The notes: a model not told the origin generated them from the letters alone. 64,000 nt of DNA from Citrobacter sp. Cu233 (GCF_030332225.1 NZ_JAOWIF010000028.1:310001-374000); one strand, 5' to 3'. Counted from the first letter of the stretch, positions 28,549 to 40,156 are shown. Numbers and translations: made by a program.

Positions 28549-29655
28549 GTGGTCACGTTAACCCGACTTTTTATCCATCCGGTTAAATCAATGCGCGGCA
28601 TTGGGCTAACGCACGCCCTGGCAGATATCAGCGGCCTTGCCTTTGATCGCATATTTATGATCACTGAACCTGACGGAACGTTCATCACCGCCCGACAGTT
28701 CCCGCAAATGGTCCGTTTTACCCCATCGCCATTCCATGACGGCCTACATCTTACCGCGCCAGACGGCAGCAGTGCGTTAGTGCGCTTTGCCGACTTCGCC
28801 ACGCAGGATGCGCCAACAGAAGTGTGGGGAAACCATTTTACCGCGCGGGTAGCACCAGCGGATATCAATCGATGGCTCAGCGGTTTCTTTTCCCGTGATG
28901 TGCAGTTGCGTTGGGTTGGCCCGCAACTGACGCGCCGGGTAAAACGGCACGATGGCGTGCCGTTATCTTTTGCCGATGGATTTCCCTATCTCCTGACGAA
29001 CGAGGCCTCTCTGCGCGATCTGCAGCAGCGCTGCCCGGCCAGCATCAAAATGGAACAGTTTCGCCCCAACCTGGTGGTTACAGGGGCTAGCGCCTGGGAA
29101 GAAGATACCTGGAAAGTGATACGCATCGGCGACGTTATCTTTGACGTGGCTAAACCCTGTAGTCGCTGTATTTTCACTACCGTCAGCCCAGAGAAAGGCC
29201 AGAAACATCCATCCGGCGAGCCACTGGCAACGCTGCAAACCTTCCGTACAGCGCCAGACAACGGTGATGTCGATTTCGGCCAAAATCTCATCGCCCGTAA
29301 TAGCGGCGTAATTCGTGTGGGTGATGAAGTCGAAATACTGGCAACCGGACCCGCCCGGCTGTACGGCGCGGCGGAATCTGATGATACCGCTTTGCAACAA
29401 CAACCCGATGCAGAAGTGATGATTGACTGGCAGGGTCAAACGTTTCGCGGAAATAATCAGCAGGTATTGTTGGAACAGCTGGAAAACCAGGGGATCCGTG
29501 TTCCCTACTCGTGTCGTGCGGGAATTTGTGGATGCTGCCGGATTCGGCTGGTAGAAGGCGAAGTCAGCCCACTGAAAAAATCAGCGATTGGCGATGACGG
29601 AACGATTCTTTGCTGCAGTTGTGTACCCAAAACGGCAATCAGGCTGGAAAGTTAG
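28549..29655 (+). CDS. ycbX: YcbX, molybdenum-cofactor-dependent N-hydroxylated base reductase
   Basis: 368 residues. The likely start is GTG 28549, giving [20 protein letters not shown] and the E. coli length; an ATG eleven codons earlier is not supported. A MOSC N-terminal domain, a MOSC domain with [17 protein letters not shown] (the Mo-binding cysteine) and a C-terminal 2Fe-2S ferredoxin domain (CRAGICGCC and CCSC). YcbX detoxifies base analogues such as 6-hydroxylaminopurine with electrons via CysJ. Its end overlaps zapC by 4 nt. Confidence 0.93.
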   Translation: MVTLTRLFIHPVKSMRGIGLTHALADISGLAFDRIFMITEPDGTFITARQFPQMVRFTPSPFHDGLHLTAPDGSSALVRFADFATQDAPTEVWGNHFTARVAPADINRWLSGFFSRDVQLRWVGPQLTRRVKRHDGVPLSFADGFPYLLTNEASLRDLQQRCPASIKMEQFRPNLVVTGASAWEEDTWKVIRIGDVIFDVAKPCSRCIFTTVSPEKGQKHPSGEPLATLQTFRTAPDNGDVDFGQNLIARNSGVIRVGDEVEILATGPARLYGAAESDDTALQQQPDAEVMIDWQGQTFRGNNQQVLLEQLENQGIRVPYSCRAGICGCCRIRLVEGEVSPLKKSAIGDDGTILCCSCVPKTAIRLES

Positions 29656-30194
29656 ACCGCCTGCTCAAGGCTGAAACTGTCGACAATCGCCTGCGGTTTC
29701 AGTCTGTCATTCATGATTTTAATCGCATCGCCAAGTTGCATGGTGCGACCGGCAATGACCACTCCCGGCTGTGCAAGCAAACACAGTGCGGCATTTTCAC
29801 CCGGCTCTACCACTAACAGATTTACCTGTTCTTCAGTATCGCTCAAATAAACACAGGCGGCGTCGCCTACCATTGGCGACCAGTTCACGCCGTGGGCAAC
29901 AAAGTGCCAGCTTTTTGGCATTTGCGGTTTAAGATACCGAATAGCCACCAACGCATTTAGCACCAGTTCCGCTTTTTGTTCTTTAGCTAAATCCAGGTAA
30001 CGGCATTTTTCTTCGAAGGAGAAATAAAGCGCAGCGTCATCGACACAAAAACCAGACGGAGAAAATGCATCAGGCGTGAGCATTTTACGAGCAAAACGCG
30101 AGCGGAATAACATGCCATTGGCTAAATCGAGCATCATGCGATCGTGCTCTTCATCATAATACCAGCGCCAGTTATCGTCGGGTTTAATTCGCAT
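29652..30194 (-). CDS. zapC: ZapC, FtsZ-bundling division protein
   Basis: 180 residues, the E. coli length, starting [20 protein letters not shown]. ZapC binds the FtsZ core and bundles filaments at the Z-ring. [20 protein letters not shown] and [20 protein letters not shown] are conserved parts of the two beta-rich domains. Read convergently with ycbX and in the same direction as pyrD, 166 nt after it. Confidence 0.95.
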   Translation of the reverse strand: MRIKPDDNWRWYYDEEHDRMMLDLANGMLFRSRFARKMLTPDAFSPSGFCVDDAALYFSFEEKCRYLDLAKEQKAELVLNALVAIRYLKPQMPKSWHFVAHGVNWSPMVGDAACVYLSDTEEQVNLLVVEPGENAALCLLAQPGVVIAGRTMQLGDAIKIMNDRLKPQAIVDSFSLEQAV

Positions 30195-30311
30195 CAGTTT
30201 CTCTCCTTTCCTTAATCATCGCCATTGCGACACTATCCTTTTGCCGCTTCGTTTATTGCCCTAATAATAAAAGCTCAGAATGTTTAAATAAGCAACAGTA
30301 AAGGAATATAA

Positions 30312-30344
30312 AACAACCAGGGCTAGAAATAAAGCCCTGGTTGT
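30312..30344 (-). terminator. terminator of pyrD
   Basis: ACAACCAGGGCT and AGCCCTGGTTGT arms around AGAAATAA form a strong hairpin 16 nt after the pyrD stop, on the minus strand followed by TTATATTCC. Confidence 0.85.
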
Positions 30345-30360
30345 CGGATTAAGGCATAGA

Positions 30361-31371
30361 TCAGATATTGCTGACGATTTCTTTAATCAACGGCGGACCT
30401 TTAAAAATAAATCCCGAATAAATCTGAACCAGTGAAGCACCGGCAGCCATTTTTTCCCGCGCGGCAATCACCGAGTCGATCCCGCCAACACCAATAATCG
30501 GCAACTGCCCTTTTAATTCCTGAGACAACTGACGAATAATTTCTGTACTTTTTAATTGCAATGGTCGGCCGCTCAAACCACCCATTTGGTCACAATTCTT
30601 CATTCCCTGAACAAGGGAACGATCAAGGGTGGTATTTGTGGCAATAACGCCATCAATATTATGACGAACCAAACTGTCGGCAACCTGGATCAGTTCCTCC
30701 ACAGAAAGATCCGGCGCGATCTTTACCGCCACCGGCACATATTTATGGTGGATCGCCTGGAGATCGTTTTGCTTATATTTAATAGCCGCCAGCAGATCAT
30801 CCAGAGCCTCGCCATATTGTAGCGTACGCAACCCAGGAGTATTTGGTGAAGAGATATTAATCGCAATATAACCAGCATAAGCATAGACTTTTTCCATACA
30901 AATCAGATAGTCATCTTTGCCATTCTCTACCGGGGTGTCTTTATTCTTACCAATATTAATCCCCAGAATACCGTCAAAATGCGATTTTTTAACGTTCTCC
31001 ACCAGGTTATCAACCCCCAGGTTATTAAACCCCATACGGTTGATCAAACCTTCTGCATCGACCAGACGGAACAGACGCGGCTTATCGTTCCCCGGCTGCG
31101 GACGCGGCGTCACGGTACCGATTTCAATTGAGCCGAATCCCATCGCCCCAAGTGCATCAATGCACTCCCCGTCTTTATCCAGTCCGGCAGCAAGACCGAG
31201 CGGGTTTTTAAACGTCAGCCCCATACAGGTAACCGGTTTTGCGGGTACTTTCTGGCGGACAAGCGCTTCAAGCGGCGTGCCGGTAATGCGACGTAATTGC
31301 TGGAATGTCAATTCATGAGCGCGCTCAGGATCGAGCTGAAAAAGGGCTTTACGAACGAAGGGGTAGTACAT
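30361..31371 (-). CDS. pyrD: dihydroorotate dehydrogenase (quinone, class 2)
   Basis: 336 residues from ATG 31371 ([20 protein letters not shown]). The membrane-associated N-terminal helices mark the class 2, ubiquinone-using form. FMN-binding elements are [11 protein letters not shown] and [13 protein letters not shown] with the catalytic serine; GVGGIDS is the phosphate loop. It converts dihydroorotate to orotate in UMP synthesis. Regulation is through the leader hairpin and PurR box described separately. Confidence 0.97.
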   Translation of the reverse strand: MYYPFVRKALFQLDPERAHELTFQQLRRITGTPLEALVRQKVPAKPVTCMGLTFKNPLGLAAGLDKDGECIDALGAMGFGSIEIGTVTPRPQPGNDKPRLFRLVDAEGLINRMGFNNLGVDNLVENVKKSHFDGILGINIGKNKDTPVENGKDDYLICMEKVYAYAGYIAINISSPNTPGLRTLQYGEALDDLLAAIKYKQNDLQAIHHKYVPVAVKIAPDLSVEELIQVADSLVRHNIDGVIATNTTLDRSLVQGMKNCDQMGGLSGRPLQLKSTEIIRQLSQELKGQLPIIGVGGIDSVIAAREKMAAGASLVQIYSGFIFKGPPLIKEIVSNI

Positions 31372-31386
31372 GAACTCTCCTGGATT

Positions 31387-31406
31387 CCCGGTGTGCAAAC
31401 CGGGGG
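31387..31406 (-). promoter_or_regulatory. pyrD leader hairpin controlling translation by start-site switching
   Basis: On the minus strand the transcript begins in GCCCCCGG and forms CCCGG-TTTGCACA-CCGGG-like arms just before GGAGAG and the ATG. In E. coli and Salmonella the choice between a C and a G start nucleotide decides whether this hairpin forms and hides the ribosome site. The sequence here keeps the C-run, the arms and a -10 of CATAAT at 31410-31415. Confidence 0.8.
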
Positions 31407-31456
31407 CGTATTATGTGCGATCGCGAGCAAAAAGGGAATTGACCTGCGGCAATAAA

Positions 31457-31472
31457 TAGCAATCGTTTTCCT
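31457..31472 (-). promoter_or_regulatory. PurR operator of pyrD
   Basis: On the plus strand TAGCAATCGTTTTCCT matches the PurR consensus ANGCAANCGNTTNCNT at every fixed base but the first. It lies about 50-70 nt upstream of the pyrD transcript start, and PurR modestly represses pyrD in E. coli. Confidence 0.82.
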
Positions 31473-31613
31473 GCCCCTGCGTTTTTATTCACTTTTCAGC
31501 TTTTCTATCCCGTTTAAATCATTTCGGGAAACAAAATCTTTCTGCCAGACTGCATGAATTGTTATCAATGTTAATAAAAATTGAATAATTAGTTATAAAC
31601 GGAGATTAGCATT

Positions 31614-32189
31614 ATGCGTGTCATCACACTGGCGGGAAGCCCACGTTTCCCTTCTCGCTCCAGCGCGTTACTGGAATATGCACGAGAAAAACTGAACGGT
31701 CAGGAAATCGAGGTTTACCACTGGAATTTGCACAATTTTGCGCCCGAGGATCTGATTTATGCACGTTTTGACAGCCCGGCGTTGAAGACATTTGTCGAAC
31801 AACTGCGAGACGCCGACGGACTGATTGTCGCTACACCGGTCTATAAAGCCGCGTACTCTGGCGCACTGAAAACACTGCTCGATCTGCTCCCCGAACGGGC
31901 ACTGGAAGGAAAAGTGGTATTGCCGCTGGCAACCGGAGGAACCGTTGCGCACTTACTGGCGGTCGATTATGCACTGAAACCGGTGCTCAGCGCATTAAAG
32001 GCCCAGGAGATTCTGCATGGTGTTTTTGCCGATGATTCACAGGTCATTGATTATCAGCATAAACCTCAGTTTACACCCAACCTGCAATTGCGCCTGGAGG
32101 GTGCGCTTGAGACGTTCTGGCAGGCCCTGCAACGCCGCGATGTCCAGCTTTTGTCCTTGAACGCTCTGCGAGGTGCCGCCCATGCTTAA
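31614..32189 (+). CDS. ssuE: SsuE, NADPH-dependent FMN reductase for sulfonate use
   Basis: 191 residues, flavodoxin-like fold with the FMN phosphate loop [17 protein letters not shown]. It supplies reduced FMN to SsuD. First gene of ssuEADCB. GGAG precedes the start. In E. coli the operon is driven by Cbl during sulfate starvation; the AT-rich region 31540-31605 is the likely target, but no defined box is seen. It overlaps ssuA by 8 nt. Confidence 0.95.
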   Translation: MRVITLAGSPRFPSRSSALLEYAREKLNGQEIEVYHWNLHNFAPEDLIYARFDSPALKTFVEQLRDADGLIVATPVYKAAYSGALKTLLDLLPERALEGKVVLPLATGGTVAHLLAVDYALKPVLSALKAQEILHGVFADDSQVIDYQHKPQFTPNLQLRLEGALETFWQALQRRDVQLLSLNALRGAAHA

Positions 32190-33156
32190 TTTACTTAAAC
32201 GCCATACGCCATGGCTGGCGCTGACTGGGCTGCTGTCTTTGTCGACACAGGTTCACGCCGCAGATACCGCGCCAGATGCCCTGCGCATTGGTTATCAGAA
32301 AGGGAGCATCAGCATGGTGCTGGCAAAAAGCCATCAGTTGCTGGAAAAACGCTATCCACAGACAAGAATTTCATGGATTGAGTTTCCTGCCGGACCACAA
32401 ATGCTGGAAGCGCTAAATATCGGCAGCATCGATCTGGGCAGCACCGGTGATATCCCGCCGATTTTTGCCCAGGCCGCCGGGGCCGATCTGGTCTACGTAG
32501 GCGTCGAGCCGCCCAAACCGAAAGCTGAAGTGATTCTGGTGCCGAAAAATAGCCCAATCCAGAGCGTCGCAGAGCTTAAAGGGCATAAAGTCGCCTTCCA
32601 GAAAGGTTCCAGCGCCCACAATTTACTGCTCCGCGCCCTGCAGCAGGCTGGGTTGAATTTTACCGATATCCAGGCCACGTATCTGACACCCGCCGATGCG
32701 CGTGCCGCTTTCCAACAAGGAAATGTGGATGCATGGGCAATTTGGGACCCGTACTACTCCGCCGCGTTACTGCAAGGTGACGTACGCGTTTTGAAAGATG
32801 GTACCGACCTCAAACAGACCGGTTCGTTTTACCTCGCCGCGCGCCCTTATGCCGAGAAAAACGGCGCTTTTATTCATGGCGTATTAGACACCTTTAGCCA
32901 GGCCGATGCCTTAACCCTCAGTCAACGTCAGCAAAGTATCACCCTGCTGGCTAAAACCATGGGGCTGCCTGAACCGGTCATAGCATCTTATCTGGACCAT
33001 CGCCCGCCAACCACTATTACCCCTGTCAGCGCCTCTGTTGCCGCACTGCAGCAACAAACCGCCGATCTGTTTTATGACAACCGGTTGTTGCCGAAAAAAA
33101 TCGATATTCGCCAGCGTATCTGGCAGCCCACTCAGCAGGCAGGAGCAAAATTATGA
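32182..33156 (+). CDS. ssuA: SsuA, periplasmic aliphatic sulfonate-binding protein
   Basis: 324 residues from ATG 32182 ([20 protein letters not shown]), with a Sec signal ending VHAAD. A NitT/TauT-type solute-binding domain: [40 protein letters not shown]. It delivers alkanesulfonates to SsuBC. A start three codons earlier (32173) is possible but falls within ssuE. Confidence 0.95.
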   Translation: MLNLLKRHTPWLALTGLLSLSTQVHAADTAPDALRIGYQKGSISMVLAKSHQLLEKRYPQTRISWIEFPAGPQMLEALNIGSIDLGSTGDIPPIFAQAAGADLVYVGVEPPKPKAEVILVPKNSPIQSVAELKGHKVAFQKGSSAHNLLLRALQQAGLNFTDIQATYLTPADARAAFQQGNVDAWAIWDPYYSAALLQGDVRVLKDGTDLKQTGSFYLAARPYAEKNGAFIHGVLDTFSQADALTLSQRQQSITLLAKTMGLPEPVIASYLDHRPPTTITPVSASVAALQQQTADLFYDNRLLPKKIDIRQRIWQPTQQAGAKL

Positions 33157-34298
33157 GTCTGAACATGTTCTGGTTTTTACCTACGCACGGTGACGGCCAT
33201 TATCTGGGAACAGAAGAAGGTTCACGCCCAGTCGATCACAGTTATCTGCAACAAATCGCGCAAACAGCCGATCGTCTGGGGTTTACCGGGGTGCTGATCC
33301 CGACCGGACGCTCCTGCGAAGATGCCTGGCTGGTCGCCGCCTCCATGATCCCGGTCACCCAGCGGTTAAAATTTTTGGTCGCGCTACGTCCCAGCGTAAC
33401 CTCACCCACGGTTGCGGCACGCCAGGCGGCGACGCTCGACAGACTATCCAATGGCCGCGCGCTGTTTAACCTGGTAACCGGCAGCGATCCGCAGGAGCTG
33501 GCGGGCGATGGCGTGTTCCTCGATCACACCGAACGTTATGAAGCCTCCGCTGAATTCACTCAGGTATGGCGCCGCTTGCTGCAAGGCGAAACCGTGGATT
33601 TCAACGGTAAGCACGTCCACGTCCGTGGGGCAAAACTCTTTTTCCCGCCTGTGCAACAGCCCCACCCTCCGCTGTACTTCGGCGGTTCTTCCGACGTGGC
33701 GCAGGATCTTGCCGCCGAGCAGGTTGATCTCTATCTGACCTGGGGCGAGCCACCTGAACAAGTCAAAGAGAAGATTGAACAGGTGCGGGCTAAAGCGGCG
33801 GCGCTCGGGCGCAAGATCCGATTTGGTATTCGCCTGCACGTGATTGTACGCGAAACCACCGCAGAGGCGTGGCAGGCGGCGGATCGCCTGATTGCCCATC
33901 TGGATGACGACACCATTGCCAAAGCTCAGGCCGCCTTCGCAAGAACCGACTCTGTGGGTCAACAGCGAATGGCGGCGCTGCACAACGGCAGACGCGATCA
34001 ACTGGAAATTAGCCCGAACCTGTGGGCTGGTGTAGGGCTGGTACGCGGCGGAGCCGGTACGGCGCTGGTAGGAGATGGTCCAACGGTGGCGGCGCGTATT
34101 AACGAGTATGCCGCGCTGGGTATCGACAGCTTTGTGCTGTCCGGGTATCCGCACCTTGAAGAAGCGTACAAGGTCGGTGAACTGGTGTTTCCGCATCTGG
34201 ATGTCGCTATACCAGAAATTCCGCAGCCGCAGCGCCTGCACCAACAAGGCGAAGCGGTGGCGAACGAATTTATCCCGCGCAAAGTTGCGCAAAGCTGA
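33153..34298 (+). CDS. ssuD: SsuD, FMNH2-dependent alkanesulfonate monooxygenase
   Basis: 381 residues, luciferase-like TIM-barrel. It cleaves alkanesulfonates to aldehyde and sulfite with FMNH2 from Ssu[37 protein letters not shown], and [12 protein letters not shown] are conserved. Its ATG overlaps the ssuA stop by 4 nt. Confidence 0.96.
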   Translation: MSLNMFWFLPTHGDGHYLGTEEGSRPVDHSYLQQIAQTADRLGFTGVLIPTGRSCEDAWLVAASMIPVTQRLKFLVALRPSVTSPTVAARQAATLDRLSNGRALFNLVTGSDPQELAGDGVFLDHTERYEASAEFTQVWRRLLQGETVDFNGKHVHVRGAKLFFPPVQQPHPPLYFGGSSDVAQDLAAEQVDLYLTWGEPPEQVKEKIEQVRAKAAALGRKIRFGIRLHVIVRETTAEAWQAADRLIAHLDDDTIAKAQAAFARTDSVGQQRMAALHNGRRDQLEISPNLWAGVGLVRGGAGTALVGDGPTVAARINEYAALGIDSFVLSGYPHLEEAYKVGELVFPHLDVAIPEIPQPQRLHQQGEAVANEFIPRKVAQS

Positions 34299-34309
34299 GG
34301 AGCCCGATG

Positions 34310-35101
34310 ATGGCAACGCCGAAAAACAGGTGGTTACTGCGCCTTGCTCCGTGGTTTTTACCACTCGCTCTGGTGGCGGTCTGGCAGCTCGCGTCATCAA
34401 TGGGCTGGCTATCCACCCGCATTCTGCCCTCCCCGCAAGGTGTGGTGGAAGCCTTCTGGACACTTTCCGCCAGCGGCGAGCTTTGGCAGCATCTGGCGAT
34501 CAGTTCCTGGCGGGCTGCGATCGGCTTTTCCATCGGCGGATCGATTGGCCTGACACTGGGATTGATAAGCGGCCTGTCACGCTGGGGCGAACGCTTGCTG
34601 GACACCTCAGTGCAAATGCTACGTAACATCCCACATCTGGCACTAATCCCGCTGGTAATTTTGTGGTTCGGTATTGATGAATCCGCCAAGATCTTTCTTG
34701 TTGCGCTGGGGACGTTGTTCCCGATTTACATCAACACATGGCATGGGATCCGCAATATCGATCGTGGGCTGGTGGAGATGGCACGCAGCTATGGGTTATC
34801 CGGTATTTCGCTGTTTATCCATGTGATCCTGCCCGGCGCCCTGCCCTCGATCATGGTCGGCGTGCGTTTTGCCCTCGGGCTGATGTGGTTGACACTTATC
34901 GTCGCGGAAACCATTTCTGCTAATGCTGGCATCGGCTATCTGGCAATGAATGCCCGCGAGTTTTTGCAAACGGATGTAGTGGTAGTGGCCATCATTCTCT
35001 ACGCCCTGCTCGGTAAGCTTGCCGATGTCAGCGCGCAATTACTGGAACGTATCTGGCTACGCTGGAACCCGGCTTACCATGCGAAGGAGGCCACCGTATG
35101 A
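34310..35101 (+). CDS. ssuC: SsuC, sulfonate ABC transporter permease
   Basis: 263 residues from the second of two adjacent ATGs ([20 protein letters not shown]), as in E. coli, behind GAGGAGC. Six transmembrane helices and the EAA loop ([20 protein letters not shown]) that contacts SsuB. The 4-nt overlap with ssuB ensures coupling. Confidence 0.95.
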   Translation: MATPKNRWLLRLAPWFLPLALVAVWQLASSMGWLSTRILPSPQGVVEAFWTLSASGELWQHLAISSWRAAIGFSIGGSIGLTLGLISGLSRWGERLLDTSVQMLRNIPHLALIPLVILWFGIDESAKIFLVALGTLFPIYINTWHGIRNIDRGLVEMARSYGLSGISLFIHVILPGALPSIMVGVRFALGLMWLTLIVAETISANAGIGYLAMNAREFLQTDVVVVAIILYALLGKLADVSAQLLERIWLRWNPAYHAKEATV

Positions 35102-35865
35102 ATACTGCACGTATAAATCAGGGAACACCGCTGCTGCTTAGCGGCGTGACAAAACGCTACGGCGCCAATACGGTGCTCAATCAGTTAGATTTGCACATTC
35201 CGGCAGGTCAATTTGTCGCCGTGGTCGGTCGCAGCGGCGGCGGAAAAAGCACATTGCTTCGTCTGCTGGCCGGTCTGGAATCTCCCAACGCAGGGGAATT
35301 ACTCGCCGGAACCACACCGCTGGTGGATATTCAGGATGATACGCGGATGATGTTCCAGGATGCGCGCCTGCTGCCGTGGAAATCAGTTATCGATAACGTA
35401 GGTCTGGGTCTGAAAAGCAACTGGCAAGATGCTGCCCGTGATGCGCTAGCTTCCGTTGGGCTGGAAAACCGGGCGCAGGAATGGCCTGCCGCCCTTTCCG
35501 GTGGTCAGAAACAACGCGTGGCGCTGGCACGCGCACTGATTCATCGTCCCGGACTGCTGTTGCTGGATGAACCACTCGGCGCGCTGGATGCACTCACCCG
35601 CCTGGAAATGCAGGATTTGATTGTCACTTTGTGGCAAGAGCACGGTTTTACCGTACTGCTGGTCACTCATGATGTCAGCGAAGCCGTGGCGATGGCCGAT
35701 CGCGTGTTGTTGATTGAGGACGGGAAAATCGGTCTGGACTTGACCGTAGATATCCCGCGTCCACGACGGATGGGTTCAGTGCGCCTGGCGGAACTCGAAG
35801 CGGAAGTGTTGAATCGGGTGATGCAGAGGGGATATACCGAGCAGGCAGTACGTCGACACGGTTGA
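35098..35865 (+). CDS. ssuB: SsuB, sulfonate ABC transporter ATPase
   Basis: 255 residues. Walker [16 protein letters not shown]-loop region [13 protein letters not shown], signature [15 protein letters not shown], Walker [13 protein letters not shown], and the switch histidine in [13 protein letters not shown]. It powers uptake through SsuC. Last gene of the operon; a REP element follows. Confidence 0.96.
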   Translation: MNTARINQGTPLLLSGVTKRYGANTVLNQLDLHIPAGQFVAVVGRSGGGKSTLLRLLAGLESPNAGELLAGTTPLVDIQDDTRMMFQDARLLPWKSVIDNVGLGLKSNWQDAARDALASVGLENRAQEWPAALSGGQKQRVALARALIHRPGLLLLDEPLGALDALTRLEMQDLIVTLWQEHGFTVLLVTHDVSEAVAMADRVLLIEDGKIGLDLTVDIPRPRRMGSVRLAELEAEVLNRVMQRGYTEQAVRRHG

Positions 35866-35867
35866 TA

Positions 35868-35907
35868 ATGCCGGATGGTGACGCAATTGCATCATCATCC
35901 GGCAACA
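35868..35907. repeat. REP element between ssuB and pepN
   Basis: TGCCGGATGGTGACGC and ATCATCATCCGGCAAC form an imperfect palindrome with the REP arms GCCGGATG/CATCCGGC. It lies between the ends of two convergent genes and may act as a transcription barrier. Confidence 0.78.
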
Positions 35908-35910
35908 TTA

Positions 35911-38523
35911 TCAGGCTAATGCTTTGGTTATCTTCTCGAACAGATCGCCGGAGAGATTTTCCAGACCTTTCAGTTGTTCCAATGCTGCCCGCATCTTCGC
36001 CTGACGTTTTGCATCATAGCGTTTTAGGCGAATCAGCGGCTCAATCAAACGAGATGCCACCTGAGGATTTCGGCTGTTCAGTTCGGTCAACATGTCGACC
36101 AGGAACTGATAGCCGCTACCATCTTCCGCATGGAATGCGGCCGGGTTACTACCCGCAAAGGCACCAATCAGAGAACGAATGCGGTTCGGGTTGCTCATAC
36201 TGAAGGAGCGATGCTTCAACAGGCCACGTACCGTCTCCAGCACGTTATCTGCCGGGCTGGTAGATTGCAGGATAAACCATTTATCCATCACCAGACCGTC
36301 ATGGTGCCACTTATCGTCATACTGCTGCATCAGCGCATCACGACATGGCAGTTGCGCCACAACAGCGGCTGACAGCGCCGCCAGCGCATCGGTCATGTTA
36401 TTGGCTTCACGGTACTGCTTGCTCACCAGTGTGTCCGCCAGATGCGTTTCGCCAAAGGCGAGGAAGCGCAGGCAGGCATTGCGCAGCGTACGTTTGCCGA
36501 TATCAGCGTGTTCGACACGGTACTCATCAAGATGATTGGCGTTATAAATAGCCAGGAATTCATCTGCCAGTTCAGCAGCCAGCGTGCGGGTTAAAGCTTC
36601 ACGTACCTCAGCGATCGCCACCGGATCGATAATCTCAAACAGCTCAGCAATTTCGTTGACGGAAGGCAGCGTCAGGATCTCTGCCGCCAGTGCCGGATCG
36701 ATTTTCTCATCAAGCAGAATCGCCCGGAATGCGTCAGCAACGTGTACCGGTAGTGACAGCGGCTGTCCCTGCTGATGTCGGGCAACATTCAGCTTAATAT
36801 AGGTCGCCAACAGGCTCTGAGCCGCATCCCAACGAGAGAAATCGTTACGCGCGTGACGCATCAGGAAGGTCAGTTGCTGATCGCTCCATTTATATTCCAG
36901 TTTCACCGGCGCAGAGAACTCACACAGCAGTGCCGGAACCGGCTGGAAGTAGACGTTATCAAAGACAAACGTCTGCTCGGCCTGGGTGACGTTAAGCACG
37001 GAATTCACCGGATGTCCGCCTTTTTGCAACGGGATCACTTTGCCTTCGTTGTCATAAAGTTCAATGGCGAAAGGAATATGCAACGGCTGCTTTTCAGCCT
37101 GATCCGGCGTGGCTGGCGTACGCTGGCTGATAGTCAGCGTATATTGTTCCGTTGTCGGATTATAGTCATCACGCACAGTCAGTATCGGCGTACCGGACTG
37201 GCTGTACCAGCGGCGGAAATGAGACAGATCGACGTTGGAAGCGTCTTCCATCGCCTGTACGAAATCGTCACAGGTCGCGGCGCTACCGTCATGACGTTCG
37301 AAATAGAGCTGCATCCCTTTCTGGAAGTTAGCCTCACCCAGCAGGGTGTGGATCATACGAATCACTTCAGCGCCCTTTTCGTACACGGTCAGGGTGTAGA
37401 AGTTGTTCATTTCAATGACCATATCCGGGCGAATTGGATGCGCCATCGGGCTGGCATCTTCAGCAAACTGCAAGCCGCGCATGGTACGCACGTTGCTAAT
37501 ACGGTTTACCGCGCGGGAACCGAGATCGGAGCTGAACTCCTGATCGCGGAACACGGTTAAGCCTTCTTTCAGGCTCAACTGGAACCAGTCACGGCAGGTT
37601 ACGCGGTTGCCGGTCCAGTTATGGAAATATTCATGGCCAATGACCCGCTCAATATCGAGGTAATCTTTGTCGGTCGCAGTATCGGTACGCGCCAGTACAT
37701 ACTTGGAGTTAAAGATGTTCAGACCTTTATTCTCCATCGCCCCCATATTAAAGAAATCCACCGCGACAATCATATAGATGTCGAGGTCATACTCCAGGCC
37801 GAAACGCTCTTCATCCCACTTCATGGAATTTTTCAACGAGGTCATTGCCCACGGAGCACGGTCCAGGTTGCCGCGGTCAACGTACAATTCCAGCGCGACT
37901 TCACGCCCGGAGCGGGTGGTAAAGGTGTCGCTCAGGACATCGAAATCACCGGCTACCAGCGCGAACAGATAACACGGTTTTGGGAATGGATCCTGCCACT
38001 GCACCCAGTGACGACCGTTATCCAGTTCGCCCTGCGCCACGCGGTTACCGTTGGAAAGCAGGAACGGATATTTGGTTTTATCGGCGATAATTTTGGTGGT
38101 AAAGCGCGCCAGCACGTCCGGGCGGTCAAGATACCAGGTAATATGGCGAAACCCTTCCGCTTCGCACTGCGTACAGAGCGCATCGCCGGACTGATACAGC
38201 CCTTCCAGTGCGGTGTTAGCTGCTGGGCTGATTTCATTAACGATACGCAGCGTAAAACGTTCCGGCAGGTGGCTGATGACCAGAGCACCCTCTTCTTCTT
38301 TATACTCTGTCCACGGTTCGTCGTTCACGTGGATTGACACCAGGGCCAGATCCTCGCCATTCAGGCGTAGGGGAGCATCAGACGCACCTTGACGGACAGC
38401 CTGGCTCACGGCAGTGACCACGGTTTTTTCAGCATCCAGGTCAAAGGTCAAGTCAATATCAGTAATCTGGTAATCCGGCGCACGGTAGTCGTGGCGGTAT
38501 TTGGCTTGTGGCTGTTGTGTCAT
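35911..38523 (-). CDS. pepN: aminopeptidase N (M1 metallopeptidase)
   Basis: 870 residues. The zinc site HEYFHNW followed by the more distant glutamate in SLKEGLTVFRDQEF, and the exopeptidase motif GAMENKGLNIFN, are intact. Four domains: beta N-terminal, thermolysin-like catalytic, small beta and C-terminal helical. It is the major cytoplasmic aminopeptidase, active on Arg, Ala and others. Divergent from pncB across 265 nt. Confidence 0.97.
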   Translation of the reverse strand: MTQQPQAKYRHDYRAPDYQITDIDLTFDLDAEKTVVTAVSQAVRQGASDAPLRLNGEDLALVSIHVNDEPWTEYKEEEGALVISHLPERFTLRIVNEISPAANTALEGLYQSGDALCTQCEAEGFRHITWYLDRPDVLARFTTKIIADKTKYPFLLSNGNRVAQGELDNGRHWVQWQDPFPKPCYLFALVAGDFDVLSDTFTTRSGREVALELYVDRGNLDRAPWAMTSLKNSMKWDEERFGLEYDLDIYMIVAVDFFNMGAMENKGLNIFNSKYVLARTDTATDKDYLDIERVIGHEYFHNWTGNRVTCRDWFQLSLKEGLTVFRDQEFSSDLGSRAVNRISNVRTMRGLQFAEDASPMAHPIRPDMVIEMNNFYTLTVYEKGAEVIRMIHTLLGEANFQKGMQLYFERHDGSAATCDDFVQAMEDASNVDLSHFRRWYSQSGTPILTVRDDYNPTTEQYTLTISQRTPATPDQAEKQPLHIPFAIELYDNEGKVIPLQKGGHPVNSVLNVTQAEQTFVFDNVYFQPVPALLCEFSAPVKLEYKWSDQQLTFLMRHARNDFSRWDAAQSLLATYIKLNVARHQQGQPLSLPVHVADAFRAILLDEKIDPALAAEILTLPSVNEIAELFEIIDPVAIAEVREALTRTLAAELADEFLAIYNANHLDEYRVEHADIGKRTLRNACLRFLAFGETHLADTLVSKQYREANNMTDALAALSAAVVAQLPCRDALMQQYDDKWHHDGLVMDKWFILQSTSPADNVLETVRGLLKHRSFSMSNPNRIRSLIGAFAGSNPAAFHAEDGSGYQFLVDMLTELNSRNPQVASRLIEPLIRLKRYDAKRQAKMRAALEQLKGLENLSGDLFEKITKALA

Positions 38524-38741
38524 AAAAAACCTTTAGCATCTTGGGTAGAGTCTCGGGTTCAGTCTATTCCTGTTGCGTAAATCGCGCTACGCAGAATGTT
38601 CATCTTTTCAGGTACAAACACCCTTTTTGCTACATTTGTATAACACGAGGCACGAATTGCCCTCGACCAGAAAGACAGCTTATGGTGTGATCGGGGTTCA
38701 ATAAATCGCTAAACAGGGTATACTCCAGCGGTTTTCTTAGT

Positions 38742-38759
38742 TGTTTATTGTACTAAACG
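38742..38759 (+). promoter_or_regulatory. NadR operator of pncB
   Basis: TGTTTATTGTACTAAACG fits the NadR box TGTTTA-N6-TAAACA with one change at the final base. It lies 29 nt before the pncB start. NadR with ATP/NAD represses NAD salvage here. Confidence 0.88.
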
Positions 38760-38788
38760 CTCCCGTGAGAGGATGCTACTGCACACCT

Positions 38789-39991
38789 ATGACACAATTC
38801 GCTTCTCCTGTTCTGCACTCGCTGCTGGATACAGACGCTTATAAGTTGCATATGCAGCAAGCCGTTTTTCACCACTACTATGATGTACAAGTAGCGGCTG
38901 AATTTCGTTGCCGTGGCGATGACCTGCTCGGTATTTATGCCGATTCTATTCGCGAGCAGGTGAACGCTATGCAGCACCTGCAACTGCAGGAGGACGAGTA
39001 CCAGTGGCTCTCCGGCCTGCCCTTCTTTAAAGCTGATTACCTCACCTGGTTACGTGATTTCCGCTACAACCCGCAACAGGTGTGCGTCACCAATGATAAC
39101 GGTAAGCTGAGCATCCGCTTAACTGGCCCGTGGCGTGAAGTCATCATGTGGGAAGTCCCGCTGCTGGCGGTAATAAGCGAACTGGTACACCGTTACCGTT
39201 CACCAGAATCTGGCGTGCCGCAGGCACTGACTGAGCTGGAAAACAAGTTAGCAGAATTCACTACATTAACGAAAGATGTCGATATGTCCCGCTTCCATCT
39301 GATGGATTTCGGCACGCGTCGTCGTTTTTCACGCGAAGTGCAGCAAGCTATTGTTAATCGTCTGAAGCAGGAACCGTGGTTTGTTGGCACCAGCAACTAC
39401 GATCTCGCCCGCCGCCTGTCATTAACCCCAATGGGGACTCAGGCGCATGAATGGTTCCAGGCACACCAGCAAATCAGCCCTGAGCTTGCGACCAGTCAGC
39501 GCGTTGCCCTGGCCGCCTGGCTGAACGAATATCCCGACCAACTCGGCATCGCCCTGACCGATTGCATCACTATGGACGCGTTTTTGCGTGACTTTGGCGC
39601 TGAGTTTGCAACCCGCTATCAGGGTTTGCGCCACGACTCTGGCGATCCGGTGGAATGGGGTGAGAAAGCCATCGCTCATTATGAAAAACTGGGTATTGAC
39701 CCGCAAAGCAAAACGCTGGTGTTCTCAGATAACCTCGATCTGAATAAAGCGATTGAGCTCTATCGCCACTTCTCTTCTCGCGTGCAGCTGAGCTTTGGTA
39801 TCGGGACACGCCTGACGTGTAATATCCCCCAGGTGAAGCCGCTAAATATCGTTATCAAGCTGGTCGAATGTAATGGTAAGCCGGTAGCCAAGTTGTCAGA
39901 TAGTCCAGGCAAAACCATTTGCCACGATAAAGCATTTGTTCGTGCGCTGCGTAAAGCCTTCGATCTTCCGCATATTAAAAAAGCCAGCTAG
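38789..39991 (+). CDS. pncB: nicotinate phosphoribosyltransferase
   Basis: 400 residues from ATG 38789 ([20 protein letters not shown]). It makes nicotinate mononucleotide from nicotinate, PRPP and [17 protein letters not shown], the phospho-accepting histidine region [11 protein letters not shown]...AHEWFQ, and [17 protein letters not shown] are conserved. Codons from 38741 to 38788 belong to the operator and leader. A terminator follows. Confidence 0.96.
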   Translation: MTQFASPVLHSLLDTDAYKLHMQQAVFHHYYDVQVAAEFRCRGDDLLGIYADSIREQVNAMQHLQLQEDEYQWLSGLPFFKADYLTWLRDFRYNPQQVCVTNDNGKLSIRLTGPWREVIMWEVPLLAVISELVHRYRSPESGVPQALTELENKLAEFTTLTKDVDMSRFHLMDFGTRRRFSREVQQAIVNRLKQEPWFVGTSNYDLARRLSLTPMGTQAHEWFQAHQQISPELATSQRVALAAWLNEYPDQLGIALTDCITMDAFLRDFGAEFATRYQGLRHDSGDPVEWGEKAIAHYEKLGIDPQSKTLVFSDNLDLNKAIELYRHFSSRVQLSFGIGTRLTCNIPQVKPLNIVIKLVECNGKPVAKLSDSPGKTICHDKAFVRALRKAFDLPHIKKAS

Positions 39992-39999
39992 TCTTCCCA

Positions 40000-40022
40000 G
40001 GGAGCCTCTTTGGCTCCCTTTT
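40000..40022 (+). terminator. terminator of pncB
   Basis: GGGAGCC-TCTTT-GGCTCCC followed by TTTTC, 8 nt behind the stop codon. Confidence 0.88.
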
Positions 40023-40156
40023 CACGTTTATTTCCGAAATCTTTCACTCCAGCTACGAATTCTGCTTGTCTGATTGCAGATGCCAGGTAACATAGGTATC
40101 CCCCCATTACGGGTGGACATGTGTTTATATATCCGACTATTAACAGAGAGAATATT

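Noticed and set aside
33444-34463. 339-codon frame on the minus strand
   Set aside because: Antisense to ssuD and the start of ssuC, rich in Arg and His, with no domain; a shadow of the codon pattern.
37621-38337. 238-codon frame on the plus strand
   Set aside because: Antisense to pepN, which is full length and clearly coding.
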